Part shown: one piece after another, positions 21,059 through 31,390 of the stretch
Layout: every line of letters starts with the position of its first letter
How positions within the stretch are numbered: the stretch's first letter is position 1
Assembly (NCBI GenBank): GCA_036768485.1
Contig: JAVLUZ010000747.1
Coordinates: forward strand, 1 to 64,000
From: Mermis nigrescens
Lineage: Eukaryota > Nematoda > Enoplea > Mermithida > Mermithidae
Reading direction: 5' to 3'
DNA: 64,000 bases
Notes under the pieces: model-generated
The model's input: the letters and a program-made list of their open reading frames with translations, nothing else
Databases searched by the model: none
What the model was told of the DNA's origin: nothing
Made by a program: the position numbers and the translations under genes

Positions 21059-21640
21059 GCACATGAGCTAAGAGAATAACCGTAATATTAAACACTTTAT
21101 CTGAATGTCAAACAATTCATTTTTATTTTCAATAATAGTAGATTAAATGTGTGAAGGATTTATTGAATAAAGTCAGCAGCATGAAAGCATACTTAATTTA
21201 ACAAGTTGCCGTTGATGAAGACTTGGAAAAGTTGATAAAAAATATGGCTGAACAAGCACTTAAAAACTTTTATTACTATAAATAAGAAAAACAGTGTCGA
21301 AGAAATAAACGAACAAACAAAACAAGCTAAGTAAAGACAGAACTGTAGCCATTGTTGTGCTCGCTTTTGCAGTAATGCATGTTTAAACACGCTTTTTCAG
21401 TCATCCAATTCTGGTGTGGTAGGTAATATGACGGAAACTGCACTGTACTTTCCGATCATACTTTCCCAAGGTCCAGAGTTGAGGGAAGGGTGAAATCCCA
21501 ACATGGGGGACCAGTAAATTAAGTAATGTCTTTGTATGAGCGAACAAATTTTTGTAGATATTTTATATTAATATATTTTTAAAGATACACATTTTTACAT
21601 ACTGCCAGTGTGTGACCTGCAACCGGCATGCAGTCCTAAA

Positions 21641-22032
21641 CAGTGTTTTTTGTGCAAGATACCTTTTTACATGTACAAAGATGGTATCCAAAAGTCTTTG
21701 AACATTTTGTACATGCAAATTTTTGTGTACTATTATAGTATGGTACAGTAGCGATTTAGTGTGGTAAAACAGGGTTTTTCGACCTTTGGTAGTGTATCTT
21801 AGCTAATTCCCGGGTTTCTGAATATTTGACATTTTTCCTTTCCATTCTAAATGCAAATTCTACTATTTTAAAGATATATAGGACAGACAATTACTGATGC
21901 GCCGAAAATTTTCCGGAATTTTACACGTTTTTACAGTTTTTGTCTCTCCAAAAATCTTTGTGCATGTACAAAGACGGTCCTGAAAAGATTCTGTACATTA
22001 TGAAAAATCTTTGCCGAATACAAAAAACCGTG
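21641..22032 (+). mobile_element. Family E MITE nested in the left arm, 8-bp duplication
   Basis: Starts CAGTGTTTTTTGTGC and ends near CAAAAAACCGTG. Flanks are GTCCTAAA and GCCCTAAA (7 of 8). The same position in the inverted arm (26662-26669) has a single uninterrupted TTTAGGAC, so that arm is the empty site. Confidence 0.85.
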
Positions 22033-22639
22033 GCCCTAAATGTGATAATTCGGCCTGAATTTAGTTGATAATATTAGTTCATGAGCTTTTGATAAAATTT
22101 ACACATAAAACTCGACTGAGAAAGCTAAAACAACTTGTACTGTAAAATCAGAAATATTACAGATATTGTAATATGCCAATTAAATCTTGAAATAAGCACT
22201 ACTGTGCTTAGAAATTCAATGCAACATCAGGATAAATTAGTCAATTTTATCTTTGAACGGCAAAAAAGTGCAAAGTTATTAAATAGTACTTATTTTGCAT
22301 AAAATTTTTAAAAACAGTATGAATAGATACAAAAGATATTTAAATCTGCATAAAGATGCCTAGATTATAAAAAAATTGATTTTTGAGTGTTTAATGCCCC
22401 TGCTTCAAACTAAATACATTATATCAGCGATATTTTGCGCGAAGCGCCGAAAATTTTATGAAATTTTCTTAAAAATACTGAAAAACGATATAATTAATAT
22501 CACTTTGTCCAAGAAAGTATTTTAACATTGTATAAAAATAGCTCCAAAAAATGCGCGAGTCGAAATTGATTTTTGGCAAAACCTGCATTTATTGGCCATT
22601 TTTAGGTGCGTTTTTGCGATTTTCGGCCGAAAATTCGTG

Positions 22640-22975
22640 ATCATTTACCCCCTCTCCGATAAAAATGGCCGAAAACCATACGTGTAACAGAGAGGCTTTG
22701 GGGAATTCCCCACTCACCCAGGGTCGGACGTCCTCCCAAACACCCTTCCCTCCACTCCAACATCAGAAAATTTTGACCCACCCTCCCCATTTTTGGCGAA
22801 AATTTGCACTTTGTTGGCTATTTTTAGGTGCTTTTGCCATTTTTGACATAGAATTAGAGTCGCTGACCCCCCCTTCTAAAAATGGCCAGGGACCCCTACC
22901 CGAAATTTCTAGCCGTTACATGTATGCCGAGGAGCCCCTCCCAAAAATTTTGAGCTGTTACATGCATGTTTCATA
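22640..22975 (+). repeat. Repeat family B, two joined copies
   Basis: CATACGTGTAACAGAGAGGC through TTCTAGCCGTTACATGTATG, then a second half-unit ending GAGCTGTTACATGCATG. Part of the transposon body, because the same pair is at 55435-55700. Confidence 0.8.
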
Positions 22976-23639
22976 GTGATGGTTTGTCTATTTACTCTTG
23001 CTTACATTCAAAAATACTGTATCACTTCGTGAAATTCTAATAGTTAGCTGCACTTGTGCCATAGCAAAAATTAAGTTCAAGAATATTCAAAAGGTTTTCA
23101 TCAAAAATCGTCTGACAGAGACATGAGTCTTGTACCCTGAGAGAGGGTAATAACCCTAGCGAGCATGAGAATTAAAACTTAGTCATCACACGAATAATAC
23201 ATTGGCACTTTGCTGTAAGTAACTTGGTGTAACTGGATACACGACTAAAACCAAAAGAAAAGTCTATAGGTAAAAAATAGCATGTGTACTGCAGATGCAT
23301 TCTAAATAGTTAATATTCAACGGATATATTAAACTTATTCAATTTGATTTTAACCCTCGGCGCCTCGGCACTTTTCACCAATTTCTAGGGTATCTGATGA
23401 GGCAGAATCGTCAGACCCTACGATTTTATTCAGGGCACGCATTCCCATAGGGGGCTGAGGGGGTATTATCCACCCCTCCCCTCAGGGTCCAAGACACAAG
23501 TCACTGTCAGACGATTTTTGGTGAAAACCTTTGCATTTCTTTGCACTCAAATTTTTACTGTGGCAAAAACGCAGTTGACTATAAGATATTTCATGATAGT
23601 GATCCAGTATTTTTGAATGTATGTAAGCAAGAGTAAATG

Positions 23640-24330
23640 GACAAAGTATTAGTGTAAAACATGCATGTAAGAGCTCAACATTTTGGGAGAGGGGGTCCTC
23701 GGCATACACGTAACGGCTCCAATTTTAAGCCAAAAATGGCAAAAAAAACACCTGAAAATAGCCAAAAAGCGCATGTTTTCGCTAAAAATGGAGGAAGGGT
23801 GGTCAAAAATTTTCTGATTGGGGGGGCTTACAAGCGTGGGTGGGGGATCGCCCGAAGCCCTGTTACATGTATGTTTCTCGGCCATTTTAAGGGCGTAAGC
23901 GGCTCCGATGTTTGGCTAGAAGATGCACAAAGACAGAAAATTGCCAAAAAAGCGCAAGTTTTCGCTAAAAATGGGAGAGGGTGGTCAAAAATTTTCTGAC
24001 TTTGGAGGGGGGATTGGGGGCGTACAAGCGTGGGTGGTTGATCGCTCAAACCCCCTGTCACATGTATGTTTATCGGCCATTTTTAGGGGAGGGGGTCAGC
24101 AGCTCGGATTTTCGGCCAAAAGTGGCAAAAAGACATAAAAATAGCCAGAAAGCGCATGTTTTCGCCAAAATGGGGAGTGGGTCAAAATTTTCTGAATTTA
24201 GGGTGGGGGTGCGTGGAGAGGACGTCCAACCTAGGGTGAGGAATTCCTTAAAACCCATTGTTACGTGTATGGTTTTCGGCCATTTTTAGGGGGGGGTGAA
24301 TGACCATCGATTTTAAGCCGAAAATCGCAA
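23640..24330 (-). repeat. Tandem array of family B, three to four units
   Basis: Units of ~190 bp in reverse orientation, each with CATGTATG + CGGCCATTTT at the start, CAAAAAGCGCATGTTTTCGC in the middle and GGTCAAAAATTTTCTGA near the end. It lies in the right arm of the big inverted repeat and is longer than the two units of the left arm, so unit number has changed. Confidence 0.85.
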
Positions 24331-24693
24331 GCAAAGGCACCTAAAAATGGCCAAAAAGTGCAGGTTTTTTCCAAAAATCGATTTTGGCTCTTGTGTTCAT
24401 TTTCGAAGCCATTTTTATACAATGCTAAAACACTTTATGGGGCAAAGTGATAGAAATTTTAACCTTTTTCAAATTATTTTTTGCAGAAATTCAAAAAATT
24501 TTCGGCGCTCGCCGGATATCGCTAATATGCTGTATTTAGCTTCAAGAAGGGGCATTAAACACTCCAAAATGAATCTCTCTCTACACTAGGCATCTTTGTA
24601 TCTATTTCTACTGTGTTTAAGGATTTTATGCAATAAAAAGCAGGGGCGGATTTGGGAGGGCGGCCACCCCCACCAGTGATCGAGCCGGGGTAA

Positions 24694-24790
24694 CTTTTTG
24701 CCCCGGCCGGGGCCGGGGCCGGGGCCGGGGCGGGGAGTCGGGGCCGGGGATCAAATTTGCCCCGGCCCAGGCCGGGGCCGGGGTAAAAAT
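24694..24790. repeat. G/C hexamer array (CCGGGG)n, left
   Basis: Repeats of GGGGCC units directly inside the left TIR. Runs of four Gs at close, regular spacing make intramolecular G-quadruplex formation plausible. Confidence 0.9.
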
Positions 24791-24917
24791 TTGACTATAT
24801 AGCTAATACCATACTAAGTATGATGTATTTACATACGATATCGCAACATACTTATTATAATTACACTAGTCACCAAGCAGCTTCAACAATATTTTATTCA
24901 ATCATTACATTTAACAT

Positions 24918-25229
24918 TTACAGTTGTTCATCAGAAATGCTATCGTTATCGCTGTCTTCACTTTCATCTTCGCATTTTTCGTCACTTTCATCGGGTTCTG
25001 GTAATGACACCGTTTTGTAGCCGACAGCTTTCAAGTTGTGCTTCAGAAACAGAAGCCTTTGAACGTTCATTGCTTTCAGCCTGTTTCGCTTGCCATTCGC
25101 TATGTCACGTGCTGTTTTAAACTCCCTTTCACTAGCGACAGAACCGATTGGCGGCGAAAGATACTTCTGAGCCAGCTTAATAATGTTCATATCCATTGTG
25201 TTATAATTTGGCATCTCATGTAATATCAC
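24918..25229 (-). pseudogene. hAT transposase C-terminal (dimerisation) domain, exon b
   Basis: The - strand product contains LAQKYLSPPIGSVASEREF and KRNRLKAMNVQRLLFLKHNL, the hallmark of the hAT C-terminal dimerisation domain (LxxPxxSVxSERxFSxAxxI...KRNRLxxxxVexLLFLxxN). An acidic tail rich in D, E and S follows. It is a fragment: no DDE catalytic core or BED finger is present in the element, so it cannot be active. The upstream exon is 25401-25634. Confidence 0.85.
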
Positions 25230-25400
25230 GAGAAGCCAAAAAAGTTGATTTTACTGAGTTGCAGTAATTTATGATTTTTATCAACATGTTAAAACTCTTT
25301 TCTAATTTAATTTTCAACTACGAGTAATTTTCAAATAGTTTCTTTTGACTGAAATTTATATGATTTAAAATTCATAGTGTGTCGATCTTAAATACGGCTT

Positions 25401-25634
25401 TCATATACAACAACAATGGAATTTTTTTGTACTTACAATAGCCATTTCTGGATATCTTGTTCGGTTGACTTTCCAAAAAAGTAGCGGACAATCGTCGTAA
25501 ATTCTGTTTTCTTTTAGGTAGCCATCAACCAACGATTTGGCTTGGGTGTATGTATCTGTACCGTGTGCATCTTCATTACTTAAACCGTCTTGCTCGTCAC
25601 TACTGCTATCATCCATACATTCGAACAGCCTCAA
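25401..25634 (-). pseudogene. hAT transposase C-terminal domain, exon a
   Basis: Ends with YLKENRIYDDCPLLFWKVNR then TRYPEMAI, matching the hAT motif YLxExxIxxxxDPLxWWKxNxxxYPxLA that directly precedes the dimerisation block in exon b. An intron of roughly 200 bases (AT-rich, about 25230-25440) would join them. The N-terminal side starts in acidic, serine-rich sequence and then ends, marking the internal deletion. Confidence 0.8.
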
Positions 25635-26144
25635 TTAAAATACTTTTGTACATCTCTTAATTAGGAATAAATATGGGGAAATTTATATATATTCTTGCTC
25701 GGAATTTAGTGCTGATTCCAAAAATATAAAAATTAAAGTTTTATTAAGATTTCAGGAAATTTACTTTCAAATTTGAGGAAGCTAGTCCAATTTTTTCTAT
25801 GCTGTTTATCTTTTTTTGCCCAAGCCTTCCTATTGTTCTGGTTATTGTTCTCTTCTCTGCCTTCTCGCCTGGTCATGGTTCACAAGTAAAAAATCGTATA
25901 CACTATAATACATGCACGATGATTTAACACAACATATGAGTTTGGCTGGTTGGATTGAACTGATATATGTAGATGAAACAATGTTCATGCATAGAAACGA
26001 ATGATTTTATGTTGGTGCACGTTTGTGTCTATGTGCAGGGTGCTTTAGATTATAAAATTGACTACTATTCTTTGCAGCTTTTTATGAGTAGTAAAAGAGT
26101 GTCTGCCCGCTTTTATAATTCAATTCAAGCATGAAAAGCAAAAA

Positions 26145-26225
26145 CCCCGGCCCCGGCTATTTTCAAAAATTTGCCCCGGCCGGGGCCGGGAATATTCGCC
26201 TGACTCCGGCCGGGGCCGGGGACCG
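26145..26225. repeat. G/C hexamer array (CCGGGG)n, right
   Basis: Inverted counterpart of 24694-24790, slightly shorter, next to the right TIR. Confidence 0.85.
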
Positions 26226-26661
26226 GCTCGATCACTGCCCCCACCCTTATTGGCCCGGAATAGTGCGCAAAATTAAGGATTTTTGAGCGATTTTCAGCGA
26301 TTTTCGGGTTAATACCGGCTAATTTTTCTGCTCAAGTCAGGGTTCCGCCCCCCTTATGGGTACCGCCCCCCTTAGGAAGATCCTGGATCCGCCACTGACA
26401 ACAAGTATTATTTAATAACTACACTTTTTTGCCGTTCGAAGATAAGATTGACTAATCTATCTTGATGTTGCATTGAATTTATAAGCGCAGTGGTGCTTAT
26501 TACAAGATTTAATATTTATATAATATTTCTGATTTTGTTGCACAAGTTATTTTAGCTTTCTCAGTCGAGTTTTATGTGTAAATTCCATCAAAAGCTCATA
26601 AGAATTTCGGCGCTTCGCGCTGAACTAATTTTATTAACTAAATTTAGGCCGAATTATCACA

Positions 26662-26669
26662 TTTAGGAC
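26662..26669. other. Empty target site for the family E insertion
   Basis: TTTAGGAC occurs once, between sequences that flank the family E element in the other arm and in the copy at 54211-54790. Direct evidence that the 8-mer is a target duplication. Confidence 0.85.
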
Positions 26670-26930
26670 TGCATGCGGGTCGCAGGTCACACAATGATGG
26701 TACATATGTAAAAATATGTATAATTTGTAATATATTTATATATTTTATCTACAAAAATTTGTTCGCTCATACAATGATTTTTCCGGTGATCTTCGTACAT
26801 GCGCAAAGAAGCTCGTACGAAAACAGTGTCGGCTAATAATAATTCACCATTCACCATACGGTCCCCAATTTCGGGATTTCACACCCCTCCCTCAACTGTT
26901 GACCCTGGGAAACTATGATTCACGGGTCTA

Positions 26931-27500
26931 TCGATTTCTTTTAAAGGGAAGGGGGTCTGTCACGCCCGGTAGTGGTCAATATATAATAATCGTAATACTA
27001 TAACATACTTTTTCATATTAGGTTACTCTGCGTGTCTATTTGCACGTATGTCGAGCCCTTTATAATAATAGGTACTATACTTTTACATCAATATACACTT
27101 GGCCCACTTACGGGCTGACCATGTGTTCGTTGTATAGTCACCAGCTCGGGCTGAGCTATCTTATGCGAGCCTTGCAGCGAATATATTAACGCGCATACAC
27201 GCATGTAAAACCGGTGTAATTGGGCGAACCCAACAGCCTTTATCAGCGCTGGCCGCTGACTCCTCACTCAGCAGTTTTTACGTGCTAAGCTCGGTTTGGT
27301 TCCCTTCAGATGTTGGCCCTTCGATATATGCGTTGAATTCCTGCTGTTCTAACGTGCGCATCAAGTGTCATTGGATTACTGTAGTAGCGTGTTGCGTTTC
27401 TACCTGACATCTTGTAGATTTTGGGGGTCCTGCCTCACCCCCTCCCCACATCCACGCTTATTTGGTCCACATCGCCTCTTTTATATGTTTTACGTCCGTT
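26931..27500. other. End of intron 3, unique
   Basis: No shared repeat recognised. The open frame upstream of exon 4 (27365-27505) is intronic. Confidence 0.4.
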
Positions 27501-27508
27501 ATGAGCAG

Positions 27509-27751
27509 AACGGCGCCGACCCGACGCTCAGGAACAACGCGGGCGAAACGGCTTTGGATTTGGCGGCCAAATTCGGCAAATCGGACGTGGCCCGGCTTTT
27601 AATCAACTCGTTCCCTCAACTAGTGCTCAATAGCACCGTCTATCATTTAAATTTCGGCTCACCGCTCAGCCCGTTGCATTTGGCCGCCCAATTTGGGCGA
27701 ACCGAGTCGTTGCGCGTTTTGCTCGATACTGGCTTCGATATCAACTTGCTG
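27509..27751 (+). CDS. ANKS1: ANKS1-like exon 4 (ankyrin repeats 4-6)
   Basis: Phase 0 in and out; donor TTGCTG|GTATGC. The product has NGADPTLRNNAGETALDLAA, KFGKSDVARLLINSFPQLVL and LSPLHLAAQFGRTESLRVLL, ending DTGFDINLL. It aligns with TDPTIRN...[26 protein letters not shown] and [26 protein letters not shown] of vertebrate ANKS1. The acceptor reads GAG|CAG|AAC, so an alternative start three bases earlier (27506, adding one Q) is possible. GC content is clearly higher than in the flanking introns. Confidence 0.9.
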
Positions 27752-28175
27752 GTATGCGCTGGACGCTCTTATTAACACTCGATTTTTTCTTTCGTGTAAA
27801 TTGTTCCTAAAAACCATTGAAGAAATTTAAATTTAAAAACTATCAAACCCGTCTACGGCTTATTGGTTGACGGTGTAAAGAGCTTTACGCTGCGTATTTA
27901 ATTATTATGCTCTTAGTGTTGTAGTAATCATGGTAACCGTGTGTGTTCAAATCGGATTTTGAAAAAAAGCCCTCTAATGTTGAGCGTTATATATACATAC
28001 AGCTGGCGGTGGTACAGTAAGAAAAGTTTTTGCATCGAAATCGCTTTGTCGAGAGTTATGCCATGAGTTTTTTCGTACCGAAAAATATATCGTTGAAGAT
28101 TGTCCTAAATTAGAATATCGCCCTTCGCTATTCTCTTTCACTGTAGCTGTGGAAATAAAAGATCAGTAAAAAGGA
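27752..28175 (+). other. Intron 4, part before the tRNA gene
   Basis: Donor GTATGC. No repeat family recognised. Intron 4 runs to 32397. Confidence 0.6.
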
Positions 28176-28246
28176 TGCGTTAGCCGGGAATCGAACCCGG
28201 GTCGCCCGCGTGGCAGGCGAGCATTCTACCACTGAACCACCAACGC
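28176..28246 (-). tRNA. tRNA-Gly (anticodon GCC)
   Basis: On the - strand, a 71-base gene opens GCGTTGGTGGTTCAGTGG, has the anticodon loop CTGCCAC (GCC), the B box GGTTCGATTCC, and closes CTAACGC with discriminator A. The seven-pair acceptor stem forms with one G-T wobble. TTTTT at 28172-28168 is a pol III terminator just downstream. Sequence is close to the canonical metazoan tRNA-Gly(GCC). It lies antisense in intron 4 of the ANKS1-like gene. Confidence 0.97.
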
Positions 28247-28461
28247 TTGAATACTAAAATTTTATGTTGAAATAAGTCTGAACATTAACCTAAAAAGCTG
28301 TCATTCAATTAAAGGACTGCAAAATTTTCTCAATGAAATCGCTGTTGGCTCATTCCTTTAAGTTTCATGGAGAGCCTTAATTTGAATAAGCGAATACCTT
28401 AATTAAGACGCGGGATGTCGTGTTTCTTCATATCTGAGCGTCGGTCTTTACCGAAAATTTT

Positions 28462-29335
28462 TTAGCCTATGTATAACCTACGGTTAACGGGAATTCTCGG
28501 GTCAGCTAACCCATGGTTACATTTAACCTGAGCTTTAATTTAACCCGTATGACAGAAGTTGGGTAAACTCGGGTAAGCTAACCCAGGGTTACAACTGGGT
28601 AACCCGACTTTTTATTACTTTAACCCGAGCTTGACGCTTATTTTGCAATGCCAAACATGTACATATCAAAGGCAGTGAATGTTCATTTGAACTGCTGAAA
28701 TGATACAGGTACTGCTAAGCGAGCCGTTCAATGACCATGTTATGCACGTAGTATGCAGTAAAGCTGTAACTGATTCGTCAACCATTGTGTATGCGATGAA
28801 AATAAGAAAATAAAAATCGATCAAAGTAATAAATATAATAAGTAAAGACGTAAAATAAATAAAATAATTAAAAATAAAATAAGAAGTCTCTAAATCTGAA
28901 TCAGCATCTAATCGATGTGACCGCCTTTTCTAAAATATGTTAGGAATTCGAGCTTTTAAAATTGTTTTGACCAATAGCGTAGGCACCGGTTTCTACATTT
29001 TCTCCAAGTTTGAAACAGGCTCTGATTAATTTTTGAGCTCAGCAGAATCAAAACATGTATGGCCAGTAATGCAATAAGATAGACGACCCGAGATTTAACC
29101 CTGCTAGGAGCAGATTTAAAAATCTCGGGTTTAATCGATCATTTTTAACCCACCGTTGTTTTAATCCGCTTTCTGTCATACCGACATTTAACGCGAGATG
29201 TTACCCGACTTTAACCTTGGGGTAAAGTTAACCCGCTTTCTGTCATACCAAAACGAGTTTAACCCGAGATTTTTGCCGGATTTTACTCGACTTTAACCCA
29301 AGGTTACGTTTAACCCACGTTCTGTCATTCGGGCC
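28462..29335. repeat. TAACCCGAG-rich inverted-repeat region
   Basis: Many short copies of CGGGTTAA/TTAACCCG in both orientations. GTATGACAGAAG occurs at about 28549, and CTTTCTGTCATACC or close variants at about 29178, 29238 and 29315. These suggest one or more MITEs with a GGTATGACAGAAAGCGGG end nested or duplicated here. Exact borders and target duplications could not be set. Confidence 0.6.
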
Positions 29336-29385
29336 TAGGAGTACCAAATTTTTCACGCAAATTCCCATGGAAAACGGCACCCATG

Positions 29386-29572
29386 CAGGGGCGGATTTTG
29401 GAGGGGTCCGCCGCCCCCCCATTGGCTCAAAATAGTGTGCAAAATTAAGGATTTTTGAGCGATGTTTAGCGATTTTTGGGTTAAAACGGCTAATTTTTCC
29501 GCCCAAGTCAGGGTTCCGCCCTCCCTTAGGGGTACCGCCCCCCTTCTTAGGAAAATCCTGGATCCGCCACTG
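29386..29572 (-). mobile_element. Family D MITE, complete, 8-bp duplication
   Basis: Starts CAGGGGCGGATTTTGG, ends GGATCCGCCACTG. Perfect flanks CACCCATG (29378-29385 and 29573-29580). 187 bp, no coding. Confidence 0.95.
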
Positions 29573-29720
29573 CACCCATGGTATAAATAAAAATGCGAGA
29601 ATATTTATCGGCCAATAGATGAAAAGCTGTACAGCATCCACTCGCTTAGAAATAAATGTTTGGAAATACATAAATGTCAACACTACCTCAAATAAATCCC
29701 ATTTTCGCAATAATCAGAAA

Positions 29721-29966
29721 ACTATAATCTATTTCACGAAACTTTTGCATGGACATCAATTTTCAGAACTCAAGCGAGTAGATACAAAAGTGATTTCTAC
29801 GCAGCCTACTGTAATACAATTTCGCTTGGCGAAACTTCGTATGCTTATCATTTGCTCTGCACAATATGATGATATTTCCTCCAGTTTAAACCGCCTTCGT
29901 AATCGATTTTCTCTAATTTAGAAATTGTGATCCATGCACAAGGTTTCGTGAAATAGACTATAGAAT
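29721..29966. mobile_element. Short foldback MITE, TIR about 35 bp
   Basis: TAATCTATTTCACGAAAC at the left and GTTTCGTGAAATAGACTATA at the right are inverse copies extending to GCATGGA/TCCATGC. TA-rich flanks fit a Tc1/mariner-type insertion, but this is inference. The 100-codon frame inside has no domain. Confidence 0.7.
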
Positions 29967-31175
29967 GAATAGAAAGAAAATCTAAAAAGAACACGTGAGC
30001 GTCCATGTATGATGGTATTTACTCAAAAATGAAAATTGCAGTCTGAAATTAATTCCACCTGATAAATTCATGATTGAACGCTCTCTGTATAGCACCTTCA
30101 GGAGGCCATTGACATTGCCTTAGATATTCGGGGCGAATGGGACCATGAATATAATGGCTGAAAATTGTGGAGTGAGGTAGCCGATTATATTGAAAATAGC
30201 AAAAAACAACCAAAAATGGCCTGAAAAACACAAAAGTTTGCTAAAAATGTGGGAGTAAAAGCTTGCTGACCATGCATGGATGTGGGACAACTGTCTCTGG
30301 GTGGTGGAATACTCAACCTGCTTCCTACACGTACGGCTTTAGAACCATAGAAGGGCATTACGCGAAAATGTTTTCAAGAAAATTAAGGCAAAATTGAGGC
30401 AAGAAACGAACTAAGATGGAATGGCCTTTACAAAAGTAGTTAAAAATCATCCAACGGCTATCAAGACACTTCTAACGCCATTTTAACATTTATAGTAATA
30501 TTTGAGATCATTTTAGGTACACAGCTCTGCTGGCTCCGTTCTTCATCGGATCGGGCTGACTCCCAGACAGGTCACGCGTTTGGGGACGAGGTTAAGACCT
30601 CCTGATTCCGAAACCCCTGCTCAAGCCCGCAAAATCGAGCAAAGCCCAATATTAAATTGTTTGCGATTATTTCGCGTTTTTGCGATTTCGACCCATCTTA
30701 CCCCCAGAATTCGGTTGCGGCTTATTTGTGTTTTAGACTGTTCGAAAATCCAGCCCGCCCGAGAAATTCCGTAGACCCCTGAATTGAATAGTTTTGTTCC
30801 TTTTTGTAGTTCTCTCCATCAGAGCTCCGAGTTTAATCGTTGCCCATGTATGTATCATACGTGTTCTTGGGGGGGGGGTTAACCCTTCGCAGAATGGCTG
30901 GTGAGTGCTGATCGCACGTGAGTTTGGGGGGAAGCGAGAGTTTGGGGGGAGTTTGGGAGTATGTTCCCCACTGTTTCTTTAGCACCCCGCTAATGAAGCT
31001 GGACCATTAGTACAGCGCGCTAATGCAAAAATTTGCATATAAAAACGCTTTGTGTACATAATATCAATAAAACATACGATTTATCATTGCGCTAATGAGG
31101 ATTTTATGGCGCTAATGGCTTCAGAACATCGTTAGCGGCTGCGCTCATGGGGGTGGCGCTAAAAAACACTGTCCC
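29967..31175. other. Intron 4, mixed G/C-run repeats
   Basis: Contains fragments of family B (30180-30260) and of the TCTGGGGGTCCAG-type repeats better seen at 59690-60240, plus repeated GCGCTAATG motifs at 30965-31150. No gene. Confidence 0.4.
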
Positions 31176-31390
31176 CCTTCCCAGAAACCAAAACACCCCC
31201 CATAATTCAATTTTTGGATTTGTTGTTGTTTGTTTTCGCAATTTTTTTGATGGCATTGAATAGTGCTCGATGAGAAACGTTGAAGGACGATGTTTTTTTG
31301 CCATACCACCATTTTAAAGATCATTTTCGACCTTTGAAAAGTCGTGCACACAACCCCTTCCCCCAGAACTTTGGTGCTGCCCATCTATAG
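31176..31390 (-). repeat. Repeat family A
   Basis: CCAGAAACCAAAACACCCCC through CTTTGGTGCTGCCCATCTATAG in reverse family order. Confidence 0.85.

Larger units (their letters stand above)
21061..23372 (+). mobile_element. Truncated copy of the 53.5-kb hAT-like element
   Basis: Aligns collinearly with 53655-56140, the body of the complete element at 53534-56235: GTGTGAAGGATTTATTGAAT at the left, AGTCCTAAA, CTGAGAAAGCTAAAACAAC, a family B pair, and CCCTCGGCGCCTCGGCAC at the right. Both TIRs with their CCGAGG arrays are missing, so it cannot be complete. It has no transposase. Confidence 0.85.
24674..26237 (-). mobile_element. hAT element, 1.56 kb, transposase C-terminus only
   Basis: Ends CAGTGATCGAGCCGGGG and its inverse CCGGCTCGATCACTG. 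Flanked by CCCCCAC on both sides (24667-24673, 26238-26244), a 7-8-bp duplication inside family D. Behind each end lies an array of CCGGGG/CCGGGGCC hexamers (about 24695-24790 and 26145-26220). The interior encodes a hAT C-terminal dimerisation domain in two exons on the - strand. The N-terminal catalytic part is deleted. Confidence 0.9.
24641..26397 (-). mobile_element. Family D MITE interrupted by a hAT element
   Basis: Family D is a ~180-bp MITE with ends CAGTGGCGGATCCAGG and CAGGGGCGGATTT, seen complete at 29386, 31767 and 44352. This copy begins CAGGGGCGGATTTGGGAGGG at 24641, breaks at 24673 and resumes at 26238, ending GGATCCGCCACTG. Its own flanks (ATAAAAAG, ACAACAAG) are not clearly duplicates. 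Confidence 0.85.
21468..26930. repeat. Giant inverted repeat (arms about 1.6 kb)
   Basis: Left arm 21468-23140 is inverted at 23480-24440 plus 26398-26930. Checkpoints are CTTTCCCAAGGTCCAGAG against CCCTGGGAAAC, TTTGTATGAGCGAACAAATT against AATTTGTTCGCTCATACAA, and CTGAGAAAGCTAAAAC against its complement. The right arm is split by a family D unit that itself holds a hAT element (24641-26397). The arms differ by many substitutions and one insertion, so this is two old copies in inverted order rather than a recent palindrome. Confidence 0.85.
19045..27508 (+). other. Intron 3 (8.5 kb)
   Basis: GTGCGA...TATGAGCAG. Holds family A, B, C and D units, a giant inverted repeat (21468-26930) and a nested hAT element. 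No coding exon of the host gene was found in it; the ankyrin repeats on either side are contiguous without one. Confidence 0.75.

Noticed and set aside
29243..29710. 155-codon minus-strand frame
   Set aside because: Covers a family D MITE; similar frames appear over other copies only because of shared sequence.
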